Source of the DNA: Caprella mutica
Taxonomy: Eukaryota; Arthropoda; Malacostraca; Amphipoda; Caprellidae
Direction of reading: 5' to 3'
NCBI GenBank assembly: GCA_947561585.1
Contig: CANNZV010000513.1
Span: 988,689 to 1,052,688 of the forward strand
Length of the DNA stretch: 64,000 nt
Made by a program: the position numbers and the translations under genes
Part shown: positions 1 through 11,290 of the stretch, in pieces
Layout: each line of letters begins with the position of its first letter
Position numbering within the stretch: position 1 is the first letter of the stretch
Notes under the pieces: model-generated
Seen by the model: the letters and a program-made list of their open reading frames with translations, nothing else
Told to the model about the DNA's origin: nothing
Database searches by the model: none

Positions 1-121
1 TAATTTTTTTTCTAAAAATTTAAAGAGTTACGCCAAAGATATTATGCTACAATAAGATACACTACCTGTCGACAATTTCTATTTTTAAAGTGTGTTGTGG
101 CGCCATCTAGTTTTAAAAGCG

Positions 122-652
122 GGAAATAGAATAGAAATATTGTAAGGACAATCGAGGTATGTTATGTTCGTGACGTCATAACAGCAACACTCTAAAATAA
201 TATTTAAGAAAATTAGAGAACGTTCTATTATAAAACAGAGATGAATCCATTAATGTTATTCACACTGCTCAACCTTAATTTTCTATTTATGTGTGTTGCC
301 TTGTTGACGTCACGGTCACAAATCACTCGATTAGTGACCACAGCTCACAAAGCTTTACTCTTTGGTGCCTTCCCTAAATCCCTAGTAGGAATACTAATAT
401 TGATAAGTAGCGATAATTGAGTGATTTGTGACGTGATGTGAGCAAGGGAACAAATTTAAAAAGAAAATTAAGGGTTTGGCAGGTTAAATAATTGATTAAA
501 TATATATTTATTTATTATATTATGCAAATTAATAGCTATTTTTTACAAATTTACTTTAAAATTTAAATATGATTTTAGAGTGTTGTTGTTATGACGTCAC
601 GCACACAACATACCTCGATTGTCCTTACTATATTTCAATTCTATTGGAATAG
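122..652. repeat. Imperfect foldback (MITE-like) element
   Basis: The two ends are inverted copies: GTAAGGACAATCGAGGTATG near 142 recurs in reverse near 630. The homology goes on inward through a GTGACGTCATAAC block (about 170-186 and 588-600) and again at about 268-330 versus 423-490 (TCACAAATCACTC). This is a nested, imperfect long inverted repeat with no coding capacity. I see no clear target duplication, so the superfamily is open. Confidence 0.7.
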
Positions 653-799
653 AATTTGCTACGTCAAAGTTTCAAACCTACTGCAATTACGAATCTGAAA
701 ATAAGATTTGCAAAAAAAAAAAAAAAAGTGATGGCTCAAGTTTGACATAACGTGTATTTATAATATAGAGCAGAAAAGTATGAAAAATCCAATATCGTA

Positions 800-1282
800 C
801 ACAGAGAAAAAAGTTTACTCATATCTAATGGGTCAACAATTTATGCTTTGAATCAATTTATTACGTGAGTTGGTTGGACTATATTCATGTGTGTTAAAAC
901 AACTATGACGTGGTGTGTCATCAAACATTAGTTAATTCAATTCATTTTATAGATTGAATCAACTTACTATGAGAGTTAAAAGTTACTTTTTTGAGAATTT
1001 TAAAGTATGTTGAAACAATTATGACAGACCGTATTGTAGTAACTCACAAAGACTGTTAATCCAACGTATCTGGTGTATAAATTAACTTACTATGCGAGTT
1101 GGCGCAACTTTTTTTAAGTTAAGGAGTGAGTCAAAACGACTGTTTTGTTATAACCCACGTCAATTTAACTACTTTTAAGTAGTACCTGCAACTCACCACG
1201 TAGGTAGGTGCAAAAATAACCCATTCATATGAGTCAAAACTAATCAAATATGATTTGATTCAACTAATCCTTTCACTGTGTG
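800..1282. mobile_element. TA-flanked MITE, copy 1
   Basis: A 483-bp element flanked by TA dinucleotides (798-799 and 1283-1284). The left end reads CACAGAGAAAAAAG and the right end, reverse-complemented, CACACAGTGAAAGGA. A second copy in opposite orientation lies at 43560-44032 and shares most of the interior. TA duplication and short terminal inverted repeats fit a Tc1/mariner-type non-autonomous element. It has no reading frame of note. Confidence 0.8.
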
Positions 1283-1379
1283 TATATCAACCTTTTCATG
1301 AACAGTTGAAGATGTTTTCTGTTCACGAAAACCTCAACGAAACGATATTATGCCTTGAAATTAGATAAGCTCTTTGATA

Positions 1380-1472
1380 AAGCATATGCTCAAAACATTT
1401 TGCTTAAGCCCTAACAAAAAGCATATGCTCGAATGATTTTGCTTAAAGCCCTTACAAAATGCATATGCTTCA
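1380..1472. repeat. Short tandem repeat, about 42-bp unit
   Basis: Two and a half degenerate copies of a unit beginning AAGCATATGCTC and ending TTGCTTAAGCCC. The core CATATG is itself palindromic. No coding capacity. Confidence 0.6.
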
Positions 1473-1619
1473 AATAAGTATAAGCAAATTCTTACGAGCA
1501 TATGCGAAATAAGCCATGTCACAGCCCTAGTAATGAGTGTACGTGTAAAAGGGCCTTAAAATACACATACAATTCTTCATTTATTATTTCTAAAATAGTA
1601 ATCAGAAAGAGTAAACTCA

Positions 1620-1946
1620 TCATTCAGATACAATTTTTAGATTAGCGATGCAACACTCATCTAAATAAAAAAAATAATAACACAGACACGTCACTTCATT
1701 TCTTCCCATTTAATTTGTGTATGTATAACGTTAATATTTCCCCAAATATTAATTGCACTAAATGTATTAAAGTAGAAAAAAGTAATAAAAACAGTTCGAT
1801 ATTTTAACTTCTTCTGGAAATATATATACATAGGTATATATTGTACATCGTATTTGCTATTTCATTACTAAAACGCCTTCGTTTATATCTCCTCTGTTTT
1901 ATTTATTTGAGTGTTGCATCGCTAATCTAAAAATGTATCTGAACGA
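1620..1946. mobile_element. TIR element, about 325 bp
   Basis: The left end (TTCAGATACAATTTTTAGAT then TAGCGATGCAACACTCA) recurs inverted at 1897-1946 (GAGTGTTGCATCGCTAATCT then ATGTATCTGAA). These are terminal inverted repeats of about 45 bp around an AT-rich interior without a gene. No clear target duplication. Confidence 0.65.
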
Positions 1947-2039
1947 CGAGCTTACTTTTTTAGGAATTAATATTTCATGCGTCTTTTAAAAAGAGTTCTG
2001 ATACAGTATAATGGTATCAACAATTAATACATCGGAATA

Positions 2040-2177
2040 ATTTCCAAATTAGATATACCTATATTGGCATCGCATCATTCGCATGTGCTGTCTATTCCAT
2101 TGCTTAAACGCTTTAGTTTATATCCCTCTCATTTATTTGAATGTTGCATCGCTAATCTAAAAATGTATCTGAACGAA
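2040..2177. repeat. Partial second copy of the 1620-1946 element
   Basis: The stretch ending GAATGTTGCATCGCTAATCT then ATGTATCTGAACGA repeats the right end of the preceding element in direct orientation, including the flanking CTTTAGTTTATATC. The left end is missing. Confidence 0.6.
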
Positions 2178-3345
2178 ACAGAGGGATTTATTTTGTTTCT
2201 TTTATCGACAGTGTAAACTGTAGAGCATGTGGTATCATTTACAAATATAGCTGACAGGACTAGGTTTACTGGATATGCTTTATTATTACCTCCACATGAG
2301 AGCACTTGGATCAATCAATAGGTACTAAAAAAATACGCCATTGATTATTGTCAACTTCATTTACTAAAGGCTTTACTATTAATTATTTAGTAGGGGTTTA
2401 ACGTCTGCTTCGGAACCAAAGGCCACATCGCTGACGTCAAAAGGAAATTAAATACAAGGGACTGGAAGAAGCAGCCAGAAAGAAAAGTGGCTCCATGAAC
2501 CAAGTCACATACCAACGTCGGTATCAACGTTCATGGATGCACAAAAGCTACTTCGTGAATGCAGTTAATAACCAAGGAATGTGATGAAAAGAGATACAAG
2601 CACCTGTGGCTGCACTCACGGATGGAAGAGGAAAATGAAGAGTTGATAGTAAATAAAGACTACGAGCCTACCGAACACAAAATCTCAAGACCTCTTAGTT
2701 GAAGAGCATGACCCTAGCACTTTCCTTTAAAACTGCAAGTATCGTTAAAAAAATGATAAAAATTAATAAGACAATACATAATCCAAATTATAACAGTTTG
2801 GGGCCCAAGGAACACCACTTCTCTTCTCTTCCATAGCTTCAGAATAGAGTCCCTGAGGGTGTACTAGATAGAACCTTTGGTAATGAAAATATAATGAAAA
2901 GATACAACAATTAATCCAATTATTAACTGTTCGGGGTTCAACCACAGATAAGCTATATTTATCAGTAGAATTCAACATGACATGACTAAACAATGGATAC
3001 ACATATTCGACTAAGTATTTTCAATCAGGAGAAACTTTTGAGATCCTTTGAAATTTAGTTTCAGAAACAGATTCCATTAAATATTTAAATTTCGAAACTT
3101 TCTCTGTAATTAAATTAGTTTTCTCCTGTAAAGTAGTTTGACATTTGAATGAATGAAAATTAAGAGTGTGCAACAAATAGCTAGGTATTCTAAATAGGTA
3201 AAATAAGACTGAGTTTAGTCCTATAGAATTTGTTTCAAAAAATGCAATACCATGGATTTTGTCTGATAAAAATAAATTCCAATTGAGTAAAGGGATAAAG
3301 TTTAACATTTCAGTATAAAAATATATCTATAATAAATTAATCTAA
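2178..3345. other. Non-coding AT-rich stretch
   Basis: No supportable gene. A short dispersed repeat (TTTAGTAGGGGTTTAACGTC, near 2388) recurs near 57862. The part next to 3345 may contain the 3' UTR of the minus-strand zinc-finger gene. Confidence 0.5.
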
Positions 3346-4116
3346 TCAACTGGAGTCATCAGAATCAGGTGTTAATTCCTTACAATTATGCTTCGCCATC
3401 TCTGAAGTCTTTTTAAAAAAAGAACTACAATTAGGACATTTATAAGAACTGCAATCCGTGTGCAGTTCTTTGAAATGACTCAGAAGACTACTGGAGTGTT
3501 TGAAAGCATTCTCACAAAATAAACAAATAAAAGGTTTCAAATCAAGACCATTACTACCATTATTCAATACTATTTTCAAGCCAATACGTTTCTTAGTTCT
3601 GAACAGTTTGAGTATTACTTCATTATGAGTTTGAATGTTCTCCTTAGAGTTGCTAATACTATCTTCTTTATATTCCTTGTAAATTGGAGACTCGTAAACC
3701 ACCATCGGTAAGTGGATGATTCTAGCGTGAAACTTGAGAGAGGTTTCGGAGTCACAAGAGTGCGGACAGTAGCTACATTGGTACTCGGAATTGATCTTAG
3801 ATCCTACTTTTAACTTCTCATGTGGTCCAAATATTGTAGGATCATCATCAAACACTTTAATTGTAGGAGATTCCTCATCTAATTCTAATGTCTCACTATG
3901 ACTATCTGAACCTAAGTTTGCATTTATGTCCGATAGCTTGTTCGTATCTGACGTGATAACTGAAGTTTCTTTTTCAGAGTTAATGTTGTTCACAGATAAG
4001 TTCATCTCATTCAGCATAGCATGAAGTTCAGCTTTGGAGTCACTGGATTGCGTTTCATCCTCCAAATTTCTGTGGTCACCATGAGCTTCTTCATGATGTG
4101 AACTCTCGTAACTCTG
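3346..4116 (-). CDS. Exon 5 (last): three C2H2-type zinc fingers
   Basis: Terminal exon, 256 codons plus stop. The acceptor reads TTCACTAGCAG on the minus strand; either AG (exon from 4116 or 4113) keeps phase 0. An acidic, Ser-rich first part is followed by one finger, a roughly 60-residue linker and two closely spaced fingers, then an acidic tail. There is no ATG at the left end of the open frame, which confirms that this is an internal or terminal exon and not a separate gene. Confidence 0.8.
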   Translation of the reverse strand, partial: QSYESSHHEEAHGDHRNLEDETQSSDSKAELHAMLNEMNLSVNNINSEKETSVITSDTNKLSDINANLGSDSHSETLELDEESPTIKVFDDDPTIFGPHEKLKVGSKINSEYQCSYCPHSCDSETSLKFHARIIHLPMVVYESPIYKEYKEDSISNSKENIQTHNEVILKLFRTKKRIGLKIVLNNGSNGLDLKPFICLFCENAFKHSSSLLSHFKELHTDCSSYKCPNCSSFFKKTSEMAKHNCKELTPDSDDSS

Positions 4117-7100
4117 CTAGTGAATGAAAAGGATTTTTGTAAATTGAAATAAATTACCTAGTTGTTATGATTCACTAAAAAAAGTTATGGACATTTTAAG
4201 CAGAGTTTACCATTCATTGAGAAGGGAGATTAACAAATTACAATAATAATTAGAATGATTTGTAAATGGTATTGAAACATAAAATGTTTCCTATTCATTT
4301 GAAATTATTTGAGGATCAAACAAGGAAGATAATTTAAAAATCACTTACACTATAAGTACTATAGCTAACTAGCTATTTAACAAAGTTGAAAACCTTTCAG
4401 ATATGATGATTAATGAAATCAAATAGTAAGCTGCATTTTTTAACGGATCGAATAGTTTATTCAAAAGAAAACATGTTCCAAAACAAAAATAATAGGTTAC
4501 TATACAGTTCACAATGCAACTAAGAGATCTTGAGATATTTTCTAGCTAGCTACCTAATTTATTTTTCCAGACAAATATTAATTTAATGGTTTGTTATGAT
4601 ACAACTCATAAAGCTTATATTATATAGCTAGTATGTGTGGTACATAGGTAGTGTACTATTGTAGCAGACTGTACAGCTAGTGTGGTAGGCAGTGCAAGAG
4701 GCACGCAACCCATCCCTACACCCCCCGTTAGGTACGAGTCCTAACGCCCTGTGCGGAGGACAACTTTCCCTCTACCCTCATTAATACCCTTGGCTCACGG
4801 GACAATCGGACGTACTTTCCCTTGTTCCTTTCTTTCATCTAAGAACTTTATTGGTGAAGTGAATTATCAGTGACAAATTATAGATCACGTAATTTAAAAG
4901 CCATACGGGGGTATTAATCACACATTCATCGGACGACAATCAAAAGTTGAGTAAATAACCAATGTGATAATAATTGAGCAGAGAGTTATAGGTTCTATGT
5001 AATTAAATAGGTCTAATCAGCCATTGTCATTTATTTACTTTAGAAGCTGGATTCTAGTTTAGTAATAAGGTTTATAATTGTTTCGGTAAAACTCTTTTTC
5101 GATTTATAAATTAATTTTCGAATCATCTTAATATTGCAATTTATAATCAATGTCAATTAATAATAAGCAGTAATGAATAAATTAATATTTAGTCCATTGC
5201 TTGTATCCATCTCCAACTTATGTAGGCATTGAATTGAGAGGAAATATATAATTCGAAAATAGTTTAATTAATGGAAGTAAAATAACAGAAATCTGGAAAA
5301 TTGAATAATTAGTCATTTGAATTAAAAGAAAGACATCATCGAATCTTAATCCATTAAAATAGTTAGCTAACGTTGTGACTCAGAGGTGATCACAACAGGT
5401 CTAAAACTTACTTCAGTCTTCCTCTTTCTTTCGTCAGAGCTCCTAATGGCTTTGTTCTTGAAAGTGTCTTCCTTCAGAGGTCTTTTCTTCCTCACTTTCA
5501 CGGGTGACATATGAACCACTGGCGTCAGGCCAGATTTCATTTTACGGTTATTCACCGAATGAAAACCACAGCGACTGCACAGAGATTTGCCTGTCTGAGA
5601 ACAAAAGAATATGTCACTAGTAGCTAAATATTTTTAAGAAATTAGTCAATATTTGAAAAAATAATAGTCAATATTTAAAAAAATACTAGTCAATATTAAA
5701 AAAAATATTAGCTAGTCAATAGCTACTTAAAAATACTAGTCAATAGATAAAAGTATTTGTCAAAACTGTAAAATAAAGTAAAACTAAGAAATGTTGACTA
5801 ACACAGAGAATGACCATCTATATCAGTGGTTCATAAAACGGGGTGCCTGGTTGTTATGGCTGTTTTATATGTTACTTATAAGTTCGGTTCTTGCTGTTAC
5901 TATCATACAGAAAATAATTGGAATGAATTACAGACTGTAAGTCATTCCTTAATATTTCATTTAAAGTAAGAAAATATATTATAATTGTAGCTTTTCCATC
6001 TATTTCAATGCTCAGGGGTACCTGAGAAAAGCAAGGGGAGTGCGAGAAAAATACTTTATGAACCACTGATCTATATCATCTCTAGGTCTAATCAACAGTA
6101 AATAACCAATTTTATTTTAAAAAAATCAATTAGCTACCTAATACAGTTTCAAAAGCCTGTTATCTTGGAATTGTAAACTTGTATGTAGCTAGCTAATTGT
6201 ATGAAAATATAGTAAATTGCAATATAAATTATATATTTTAGAGGAGATTATTTCCATAAATTCAAAGTACCTTCCCAAATTGAACATAAAATTCAATCAC
6301 AAAATAATAATAACATTTTCGGGGTTTAAAAGTTGTCCCTATCCACTACGAGGTGATCCAAAGAGACATGAAGAGAAGAAGGCCTCATAGAAGAGGGGAC
6401 TGTGAAAGTACGCTCCATGCACTAACTAAGTAGACTACTCGACTACCACAGGTAACCATATCGACCCAGCGCATGGATGGCAAGAATAGACATCCATGGA
6501 TAAGAGAGCTACACAGTCAGTCTGCTTACATATGGATAAGAGAGTAGTGAGAAGTAGTTTTCTTGATGATCTTGACGCTTCAGAAAATGCTATTTCGCGT
6601 CGTACTTCAATTTATGGTTCTTCAGTTGTTACTGCTATACTATCTCATTCAGCAATTGTGTTTGTTGCAGGTAGGCTATAAGGGGATCACGGTTGAAGTT
6701 TCCATCTTGTTGCTCAGCCAGCATAATTTTCATTATATTATCAGTGTCATCATCTCGTGTCTGTGGATATAACTGTAGTCTAACATCTTGAAGTGAGGGA
6801 CATTCTGCCAGCAGATGCTTGACAGTTACAGGAACGATGCAGTCTGCACAGTACTGTTGTTGTCTATTTTCCATCAGGTGTTGATGTGTTATTTTCGTAT
6901 GTCCAATCCTGAGTCTAGCCAGTATGATGTCATATTTCCTGTTTTCGGTATTACTCGAGTGCCATATGTTAGCGGTGTTCTTCAATTTACGCAACTTATT
7001 TCCTTGGGTTTCGCGCCATCGTTCGCTCCATTTTTCAGAGATTTTGCGCTTAATGATAGGGTACCAGTCCCTGCAGGGTATCTCTTCGTTACAGATCGGT

Positions 7101-10100
7101 GCATCTTCTTCGGCAGCGGCACGTGCCATCTGGTCCGCTCTCTCATTACCGGTAACTCCAACATGGGCTGGGCACCAACAGAATTTGACTGACTTGCCCT
7201 TTCTTTCCAATTTAATTAGCCAAGTTACTATCTTTTGAATCAGAGGATGTGTAGTGTCGTAATGTTCGACAACTTGGAGAACACTGAGAGAGTCACAGAA
7301 GATAACAAAGGAAAATATGGATAAGAGAGCTACACAGTCAGCCTGCTTACCCATGGATAAGAGACCTACACAGTCAGTCTGCTTACCCATGGATGTAGCA
7401 AAGCAGAAGGAAGAGGAGAAAAAATGAAATTGAGGAAAGATACAAAAGGGAAGCTGAAGAAATAGGGCACCAAACTAAACAAAAACCTACAATAAAACAA
7501 AAAAAAAGGCATACCTAGATATAGCCTCAGGCAATGTTTTTTCAAACCCCTAGTCTGATAATCAGACCCCCTGCCCCCTTCAATCACAAAAAAAAAATAT
7601 ATATATATATATAGCTATAGCTAATTATCATCTAACTTTTACTATATATTTTTGCTTCCAGATCGAAAATGTGAAAGCTTCCGATAATTCAGAAACTATC
7701 CTAAAATACAACTTACTGGAATCAGTGAAACTAATATTATTCAAAAGCTTCTGTTTTTAATTTCAAAATAGTTTGATTTGGCTATTAGATTTATAATCAT
7801 TATTAATAAAAAATAATTCCACGAATCAATTGACATTTTATTATTCACAAAGATATTTTTGTTTCAGTCATGAAAATATTTGTTATTCAAATGCAGGTTT
7901 GAATCTAAGGTAACTAGCATAAAATTTGCTAAATAGCTAAAGTCAAATTTTCATACCTACATAAGGCAGTTTCTTTTTGATTTTCAATGTGATATTAGAA
8001 TCTAAATTACCTTTTCACTCCGTGAGTAAGGTAGTTTCTTTTTGTTTATAGTCTTCTGGAACTTTTGTCTGACTTCTGCTTTATTTCTCGTGTGGATCAG
8101 TTGTACCTCGTCAATAACTTCAAGAAGAGAAATGCAACTTTGGCACACAACCTGAAAATGTAATAAATTGGGAATAATATTTCTAACGAAAGAGAAACTT
8201 CCTGAACAGCATACTGATAAGAAATGAGTGGAGTTAAATATAGAAGAAATTTAGATAGCTATGTCATAGCCTTCTGATAAAATTGGTTTAAAAGAATCTT
8301 ATTTATATAAATTTTAGGTAAACCATAATATAGGTAGCTAACATTTAGAAACCCAGTGCAGAACTTGAAATTAATCCTTTAACTTCTATTATAATTTGTT
8401 TTACTTTACAAGACTTTCTAATGTAACTGTGATTGAAACAATAATTGTTGCTTGAAAAATTTTGTAAAAAAAAGTTCACCAACAAAATTATAGATAAAAT
8501 AAAAGTTCAATCAAAAGATTTTCTCAAGAAATGTCATATTAAGTAGCTACATTATTTATTGCATACCTTTGAATGATAGTTACTTTCTGAGGTTAGGTCA
8601 TAGCCCAGCACATCGGCTAAGAGTACAAGCAGAGGAGCATGAGAGTGAGGCATTACTGTGGACAGTTTGGTGCAACATTTAGAGGAAGAGCCACTCACTT
8701 TTGTTCTCAAACCACAAATGAAGCAATCTTCACAAGATGTGCATTCAGTAGGAGGGGTGGACACATTTCTCTGAAATTGTAATGTGTTAGTTAATAATAT
8801 TCAGATGGATAATGGATGAACTACTATGATGAAAGGAACTGTAATTTACATAAAATGTCAATGTTTTAATGGCTGGTTATATATAATAGTTAGAAAATGA
8901 ATGTCAACTCCACTTAACAAAACAGTAGCTAGTTCATTTTAAACTATTAATCAATATCATTCAAATTTGGTATGATACAAGATCAGTAATATACACACCA
9001 TAATTTAATTGACAAAATTAAAAAAAATGTTTCATCAATCATGAGAGAAAGTACCTATTATATTTATTTATTTGAACATAACACTCCCTTAGGTCGGCCA
9101 TACACTATGATGTCCACCTGACAGGTACGCATCCCAATCAGAAAATTAAGGTTGGCAGAAAAGCCATTATGGTCAGGCTGCCGTACCCAACATGGTTGGC
9201 AATATAGGAGCCAAAAGTCCGCTTTGCCAACCATAATTATGGTTGGCTAACCAATCATAATTATGGACGTCGAAGCGGACTTTTGGCTCCTATATTGCCA
9301 ACCATATTGGGTACGGCAGGCAGCCTGACCATAATGGCTTTTCTACCAACCTTAATTTTCTGATTGGGATGCGTACCTGTCAGGTGGACATCATAGTGTA
9401 TGGCAGGCCTAACATTTTGCATCTGTTGGTAGGGATCCAATGGTACATCTAATAGTACCTACTACTAAATATTAGGGAATGTTAAAGCCCGGAAAAACTA
9501 ATTAGTAAAAGGGTAGCTATATTAAATTATTTGTGTTATTTTTTCTTACTCACATTGTCATTAGTAGACTGCTCCTTATTTAGGGACTTAACCACACTGC
9601 CATTACTTTTCAGAGAGCTGTTCTCGGTAGCAGAGTTAGAAGCTTGTTGCTGCAAAGCCAGAGGCGCCACACTCACAATAGTTTGTTGCTGAGCGTGTGT
9701 CACAACTGCAGTCTGACTGACAGCAAGCTGCTCCTGATTAAAGTCACTGTGAGCAGGAGTTAATTGCATGAGTGTTGCATGGTGAGGAAGTAAGGATAAG
9801 CCATGAGCAGGTAGAGTGGTGATACGTGGCTGTGTGGTTCCTATACAAGTTTGTCCACCTCCGAGATTTTGATAGGGATTCAGGTTATGGGTGCCAACAA
9901 AAGAAGGATGAGGTACAAAGGCTTGGTAAGTGAGAGTATGAGGGTTAGGATGACATGCCAGAGAAGGATAGGCTATGAGGTTTGAAGGTGTTGTGATGAT
10001 AGGCACATTTGTTATTGGCACTGTAGCATTGATGGATGTTGAAGTGAAAGAGTTGTTAGTAGATACAGCAGAGGATAAATCAGGAGCCAATATATTAGTA

Positions 10101-10186
10101 GTGTGGATATTATGGGGGGATACTGTTACAGCAATAGCTGCTCTTGATGTAGTTTGAGGCTCATTATTTAAATTGTTATCTCCCAT
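3346..10186 (-). CDS. ZAD-like / C2H2 zinc-finger protein (5 coding exons)
   Basis: Spliced gene on the minus strand; probably a nuclear, DNA-binding regulatory protein. My model joins exons 10186-9554, 8770-8567, 8151-8011, 5594-5412 and 4116-3346. Every junction has GT..AG ends and all junctions are phase 0, giving about 643 residues. Residues 1-211 are Ser/Thr/Asn/Gln-rich with no domain. Residues about 220-300 look like a ZAD (zinc-finger-associated domain): CxxC at 227/230, a leucine-rich helix, CxxC at 282/285. Residues 327-338 carry a further CxxC..H, followed by a Lys/Arg-rich nuclear-signal-like stretch. Three C-terminal fingers follow: C501/C504/H517/H522, C585/C588/H601/H606 and a C2HC-type C614/C617/H630/C632. 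ZAD proteins are best known from arthropods, with a vertebrate relative in ZNF276. The domain names are by eye; the splice model is stronger than the family call. Confidence 0.75.
4117..5411 (-). other. Intron 4 of the zinc-finger gene
   Basis: AT-rich, no gene. Positions about 4675-4815 form an unusually GC-rich island containing a hairpin (GTTAGG..CCTAAC near 4729-4747). It might be a SINE remnant, but I find no convincing tRNA-like promoter boxes. Confidence 0.5.
5412..5594 (-). CDS. Exon 4: CxxC motif and basic region
   Basis: 61 codons in phase 0. Acceptor TTTGTTCTCAG, donor GAA|GTAAGT on the minus strand. It encodes a CSRCGFH motif then a Lys/Arg-rich segment (RKKRPLKEDTFKNK) that would serve as a nuclear localisation signal. 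Confidence 0.75.
5630..5770. repeat. Degenerate AT-rich tandem repeat
   Basis: Five to six imperfect copies of a roughly 20-bp unit around ACTAGTCAATATT followed by an A-run, inside the intron between exons 3 and 4. Confidence 0.55.
5824..6068. mobile_element. hAT-type MITE with perfect TSD
   Basis: A 245-bp element with perfect 14-bp terminal inverted repeats CAGTGGTTCATAAA. It is flanked by an exact 8-bp duplication ATCTATAT (5816-5823 and 6069-6076). CAGTGGTTC-type ends with 8-bp duplications are typical of hAT elements. It lies in an intron of the zinc-finger gene and has no coding capacity. Confidence 0.9.
6494..7396. repeat. Minisatellite, about 37-bp unit, split by a LINE
   Basis: Units of CATGGATAAGAGAGCTACAC plus AGTCAGTCTGCTTAC occur at 6494-6530 and in two copies at 7316-7396. 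The left and right parts were one array before insertion of the LINE fragment between them. Confidence 0.75.
6545..7315 (-). mobile_element. 5'-truncated LINE: RNase H and CCHC end
   Basis: Minus-strand open frame down to 6635, encoding the end of a non-LTR retrotransposon polyprotein. It starts inside the RNase H domain: an FCDSLSVLQ aspartate motif, then the CPAHVGVTGNERAD motif with the late His and Asp. A C-terminal CADC..H..C zinc knuckle follows. The 14-bp duplication TATGGATAAGAGAG flanks it exactly (6531-6544 and 7316-7329), so this is a genuine truncated insertion. RNase H of this kind occurs in I/Nimb/LOA-type LINEs; the clade is my inference. Codons left of 7315 in the longer open frame are minisatellite. 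Confidence 0.85.
7585..7616. repeat. A-run and TA microsatellite
   Basis: An A-run followed by about nine TA units, in an intron of the zinc-finger gene. Confidence 0.8.
8011..8151 (-). CDS. Exon 3: second half of the ZAD-like domain
   Basis: 47 codons, phase 0. Acceptor CATTTTCAG and donor AAAG|GTAATTT on the minus strand. It encodes VVCQSCISLLEVIDEV, which supplies the second CxxC and the closing helix of the ZAD-like fold, then a Lys-rich stretch. Confidence 0.75.
8567..8770 (-). CDS. Exon 2: first half of the ZAD-like domain
   Basis: 68 codons, phase 0. Acceptor TTACAATTTCAG and donor AAAG|GTATGC on the minus strand. It encodes a Cys-rich start (CTSCEDCFICG) and the leucine-rich helix PLLVLLADVLGYDL expected between the two CxxC pairs of a ZAD. 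Confidence 0.75.
9091..9410. mobile_element. 320-bp palindromic MITE
   Basis: Almost the entire element is one inverted repeat with arms of about 150 bp. The ends read AGGTCGGCCATACACTATGA and, reversed, AGGCCTGCCATACACTATGA. The loop at about 9230-9262 is made of CCAACCATAATTATGG repeats. TA flanks both ends if the element is counted from GGTCGG. It lies in the intron between exons 1 and 2 of the zinc-finger gene, so the transcript would carry a long hairpin. Confidence 0.85.
9554..10186 (-). CDS. Exon 1 (coding): Ser/Thr/Gln-rich N-terminus
   Basis: 211 codons from ATG (10186-10184) to donor AAT|GTGAGTAAG. Low-complexity sequence rich in Thr, Asn, Gln and Ala with QQQ runs near the end, typical of transcription-factor activation regions. 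The start is the first ATG after a plausible 5'-UTR acceptor (TTTCTTTACAG ending near 10241). Confidence 0.75.
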
Positions 10187-10439
10187 AGTGAGTTAGAATT
10201 TTGTTAAAACACACTGATGAAGAATTGTTCCTCTAAAAACTGTAAAGAAATGTTTATTAAGTCAAGTACATATTAACATAGAATAACTAACTATCTATCT
10301 AGCTACATTATATAGCGTAAGTAGATAGCCTAAAACTTTGGAACATTAAATTCCACTACTTAAAGACAAGATAAATATAGAATAAGATAATGCAAATCTG
10401 TTATAAATAATAGAAAATGTTAATATGGTAAAATAGACA

Positions 10440-10527
10440 TTAAAAATCCCAAGATTTCAGTATATTTCCAAAAAATAATCCCAATATCCCAAGGACGAGT
10501 GTGAAATCCCAAGGAGTGGCAACACTG
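10440..10527 (-). mobile_element. Possible hAT-type MITE end
   Basis: On the minus strand a CAGTGTTGCCACTCCTTGGG end is followed by repeated CTTGGGAT motifs. CAGTGTTGCC is a common hAT end. I cannot find the partner end, so this may be a remnant. Confidence 0.3.
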
Positions 10528-10849
10528 GCTATAACTTCCTTGAGCACTGGTCAAATAGACATAGCAATAGCACTAGCTCAAGCTCAAGTTAAAATTTCCA
10601 GAGAAGCTTTTGTATCAGCTTTGGTCTCAAAAATAAAATCATAATCAAATTATTCTTTATTTATAAATGTATGATCAAGTCTTAAGCTAAAACTTGAAAA
10701 CAAATCCTACATACATCAAAACTAAAATATTTATGAATAATAGAAAAGTTTTAAAAATTTGCACAACCTGTCTTCTACGTATACCTCCATACATAATTTT
10801 AAAACCAAATTCTAATTACAATATTTACATGTTTACCAGGGACAATCTG

Positions 10850-10990
10850 CCGGGCGTTCTCTTCAGTACCCACCCCAATCCCCACTGATATAAACTCAGC
10901 AGAGATTTGGAGTGGGACCTACTGGGAGGGCTTAAGGGACAAACACAATACGGAGAGAATGCCGAGCGTTCTCTTCAGTACCCACCCCCC
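10850..10990. repeat. Direct duplication of a 27-bp motif
   Basis: CGTTCTCTTCAGTACCCACC occurs at about 10854 and again at about 10961, some 107 bp apart, each preceded by a GCCGRGCG-type sequence. Confidence 0.55.
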
Positions 10991-11216
10991 AGTGGGCCAT
11001 GTTTCAAAGTATGGACAAAGTCACCAGTAAACTGGCGACTTTTGAGGGGCGAAATAAGTTTAGAAACCTGTAAATAACAAGTAAATCACTCATAGGTAGT
11101 CTCAAGTGATACTGTTAAAACTACCAAAGCATTCAGGAATTAGGGACACACACTTGCAAAGAAATACTAAATAAGTCAAGCAATTAGCAACAAAGCAATG
11201 AATAATGTGGTCTTAC

Positions 11217-11290
11217 CTTGATAGTGGAGAAATGTCAGTTACCTATGTTGTTGTAGAAAATGTGTCCTTCTACAGGGCTAACTTGAGAGT
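11217..11290 (-). other. Possible 5'-UTR exon of the zinc-finger gene
   Basis: A strong minus-strand donor CAAG|GTAAGAC sits at 11217/11216. It would splice to the acceptor TTTCTTTACAG near 10242, 56 bases upstream of the start codon. The 5' boundary and promoter cannot be placed. Confidence 0.35.

Noticed and set aside
4675..4815. tRNA-derived SINE
   Set aside because: GC-rich island with a small hairpin, but no convincing A and B boxes and no tail or duplication.
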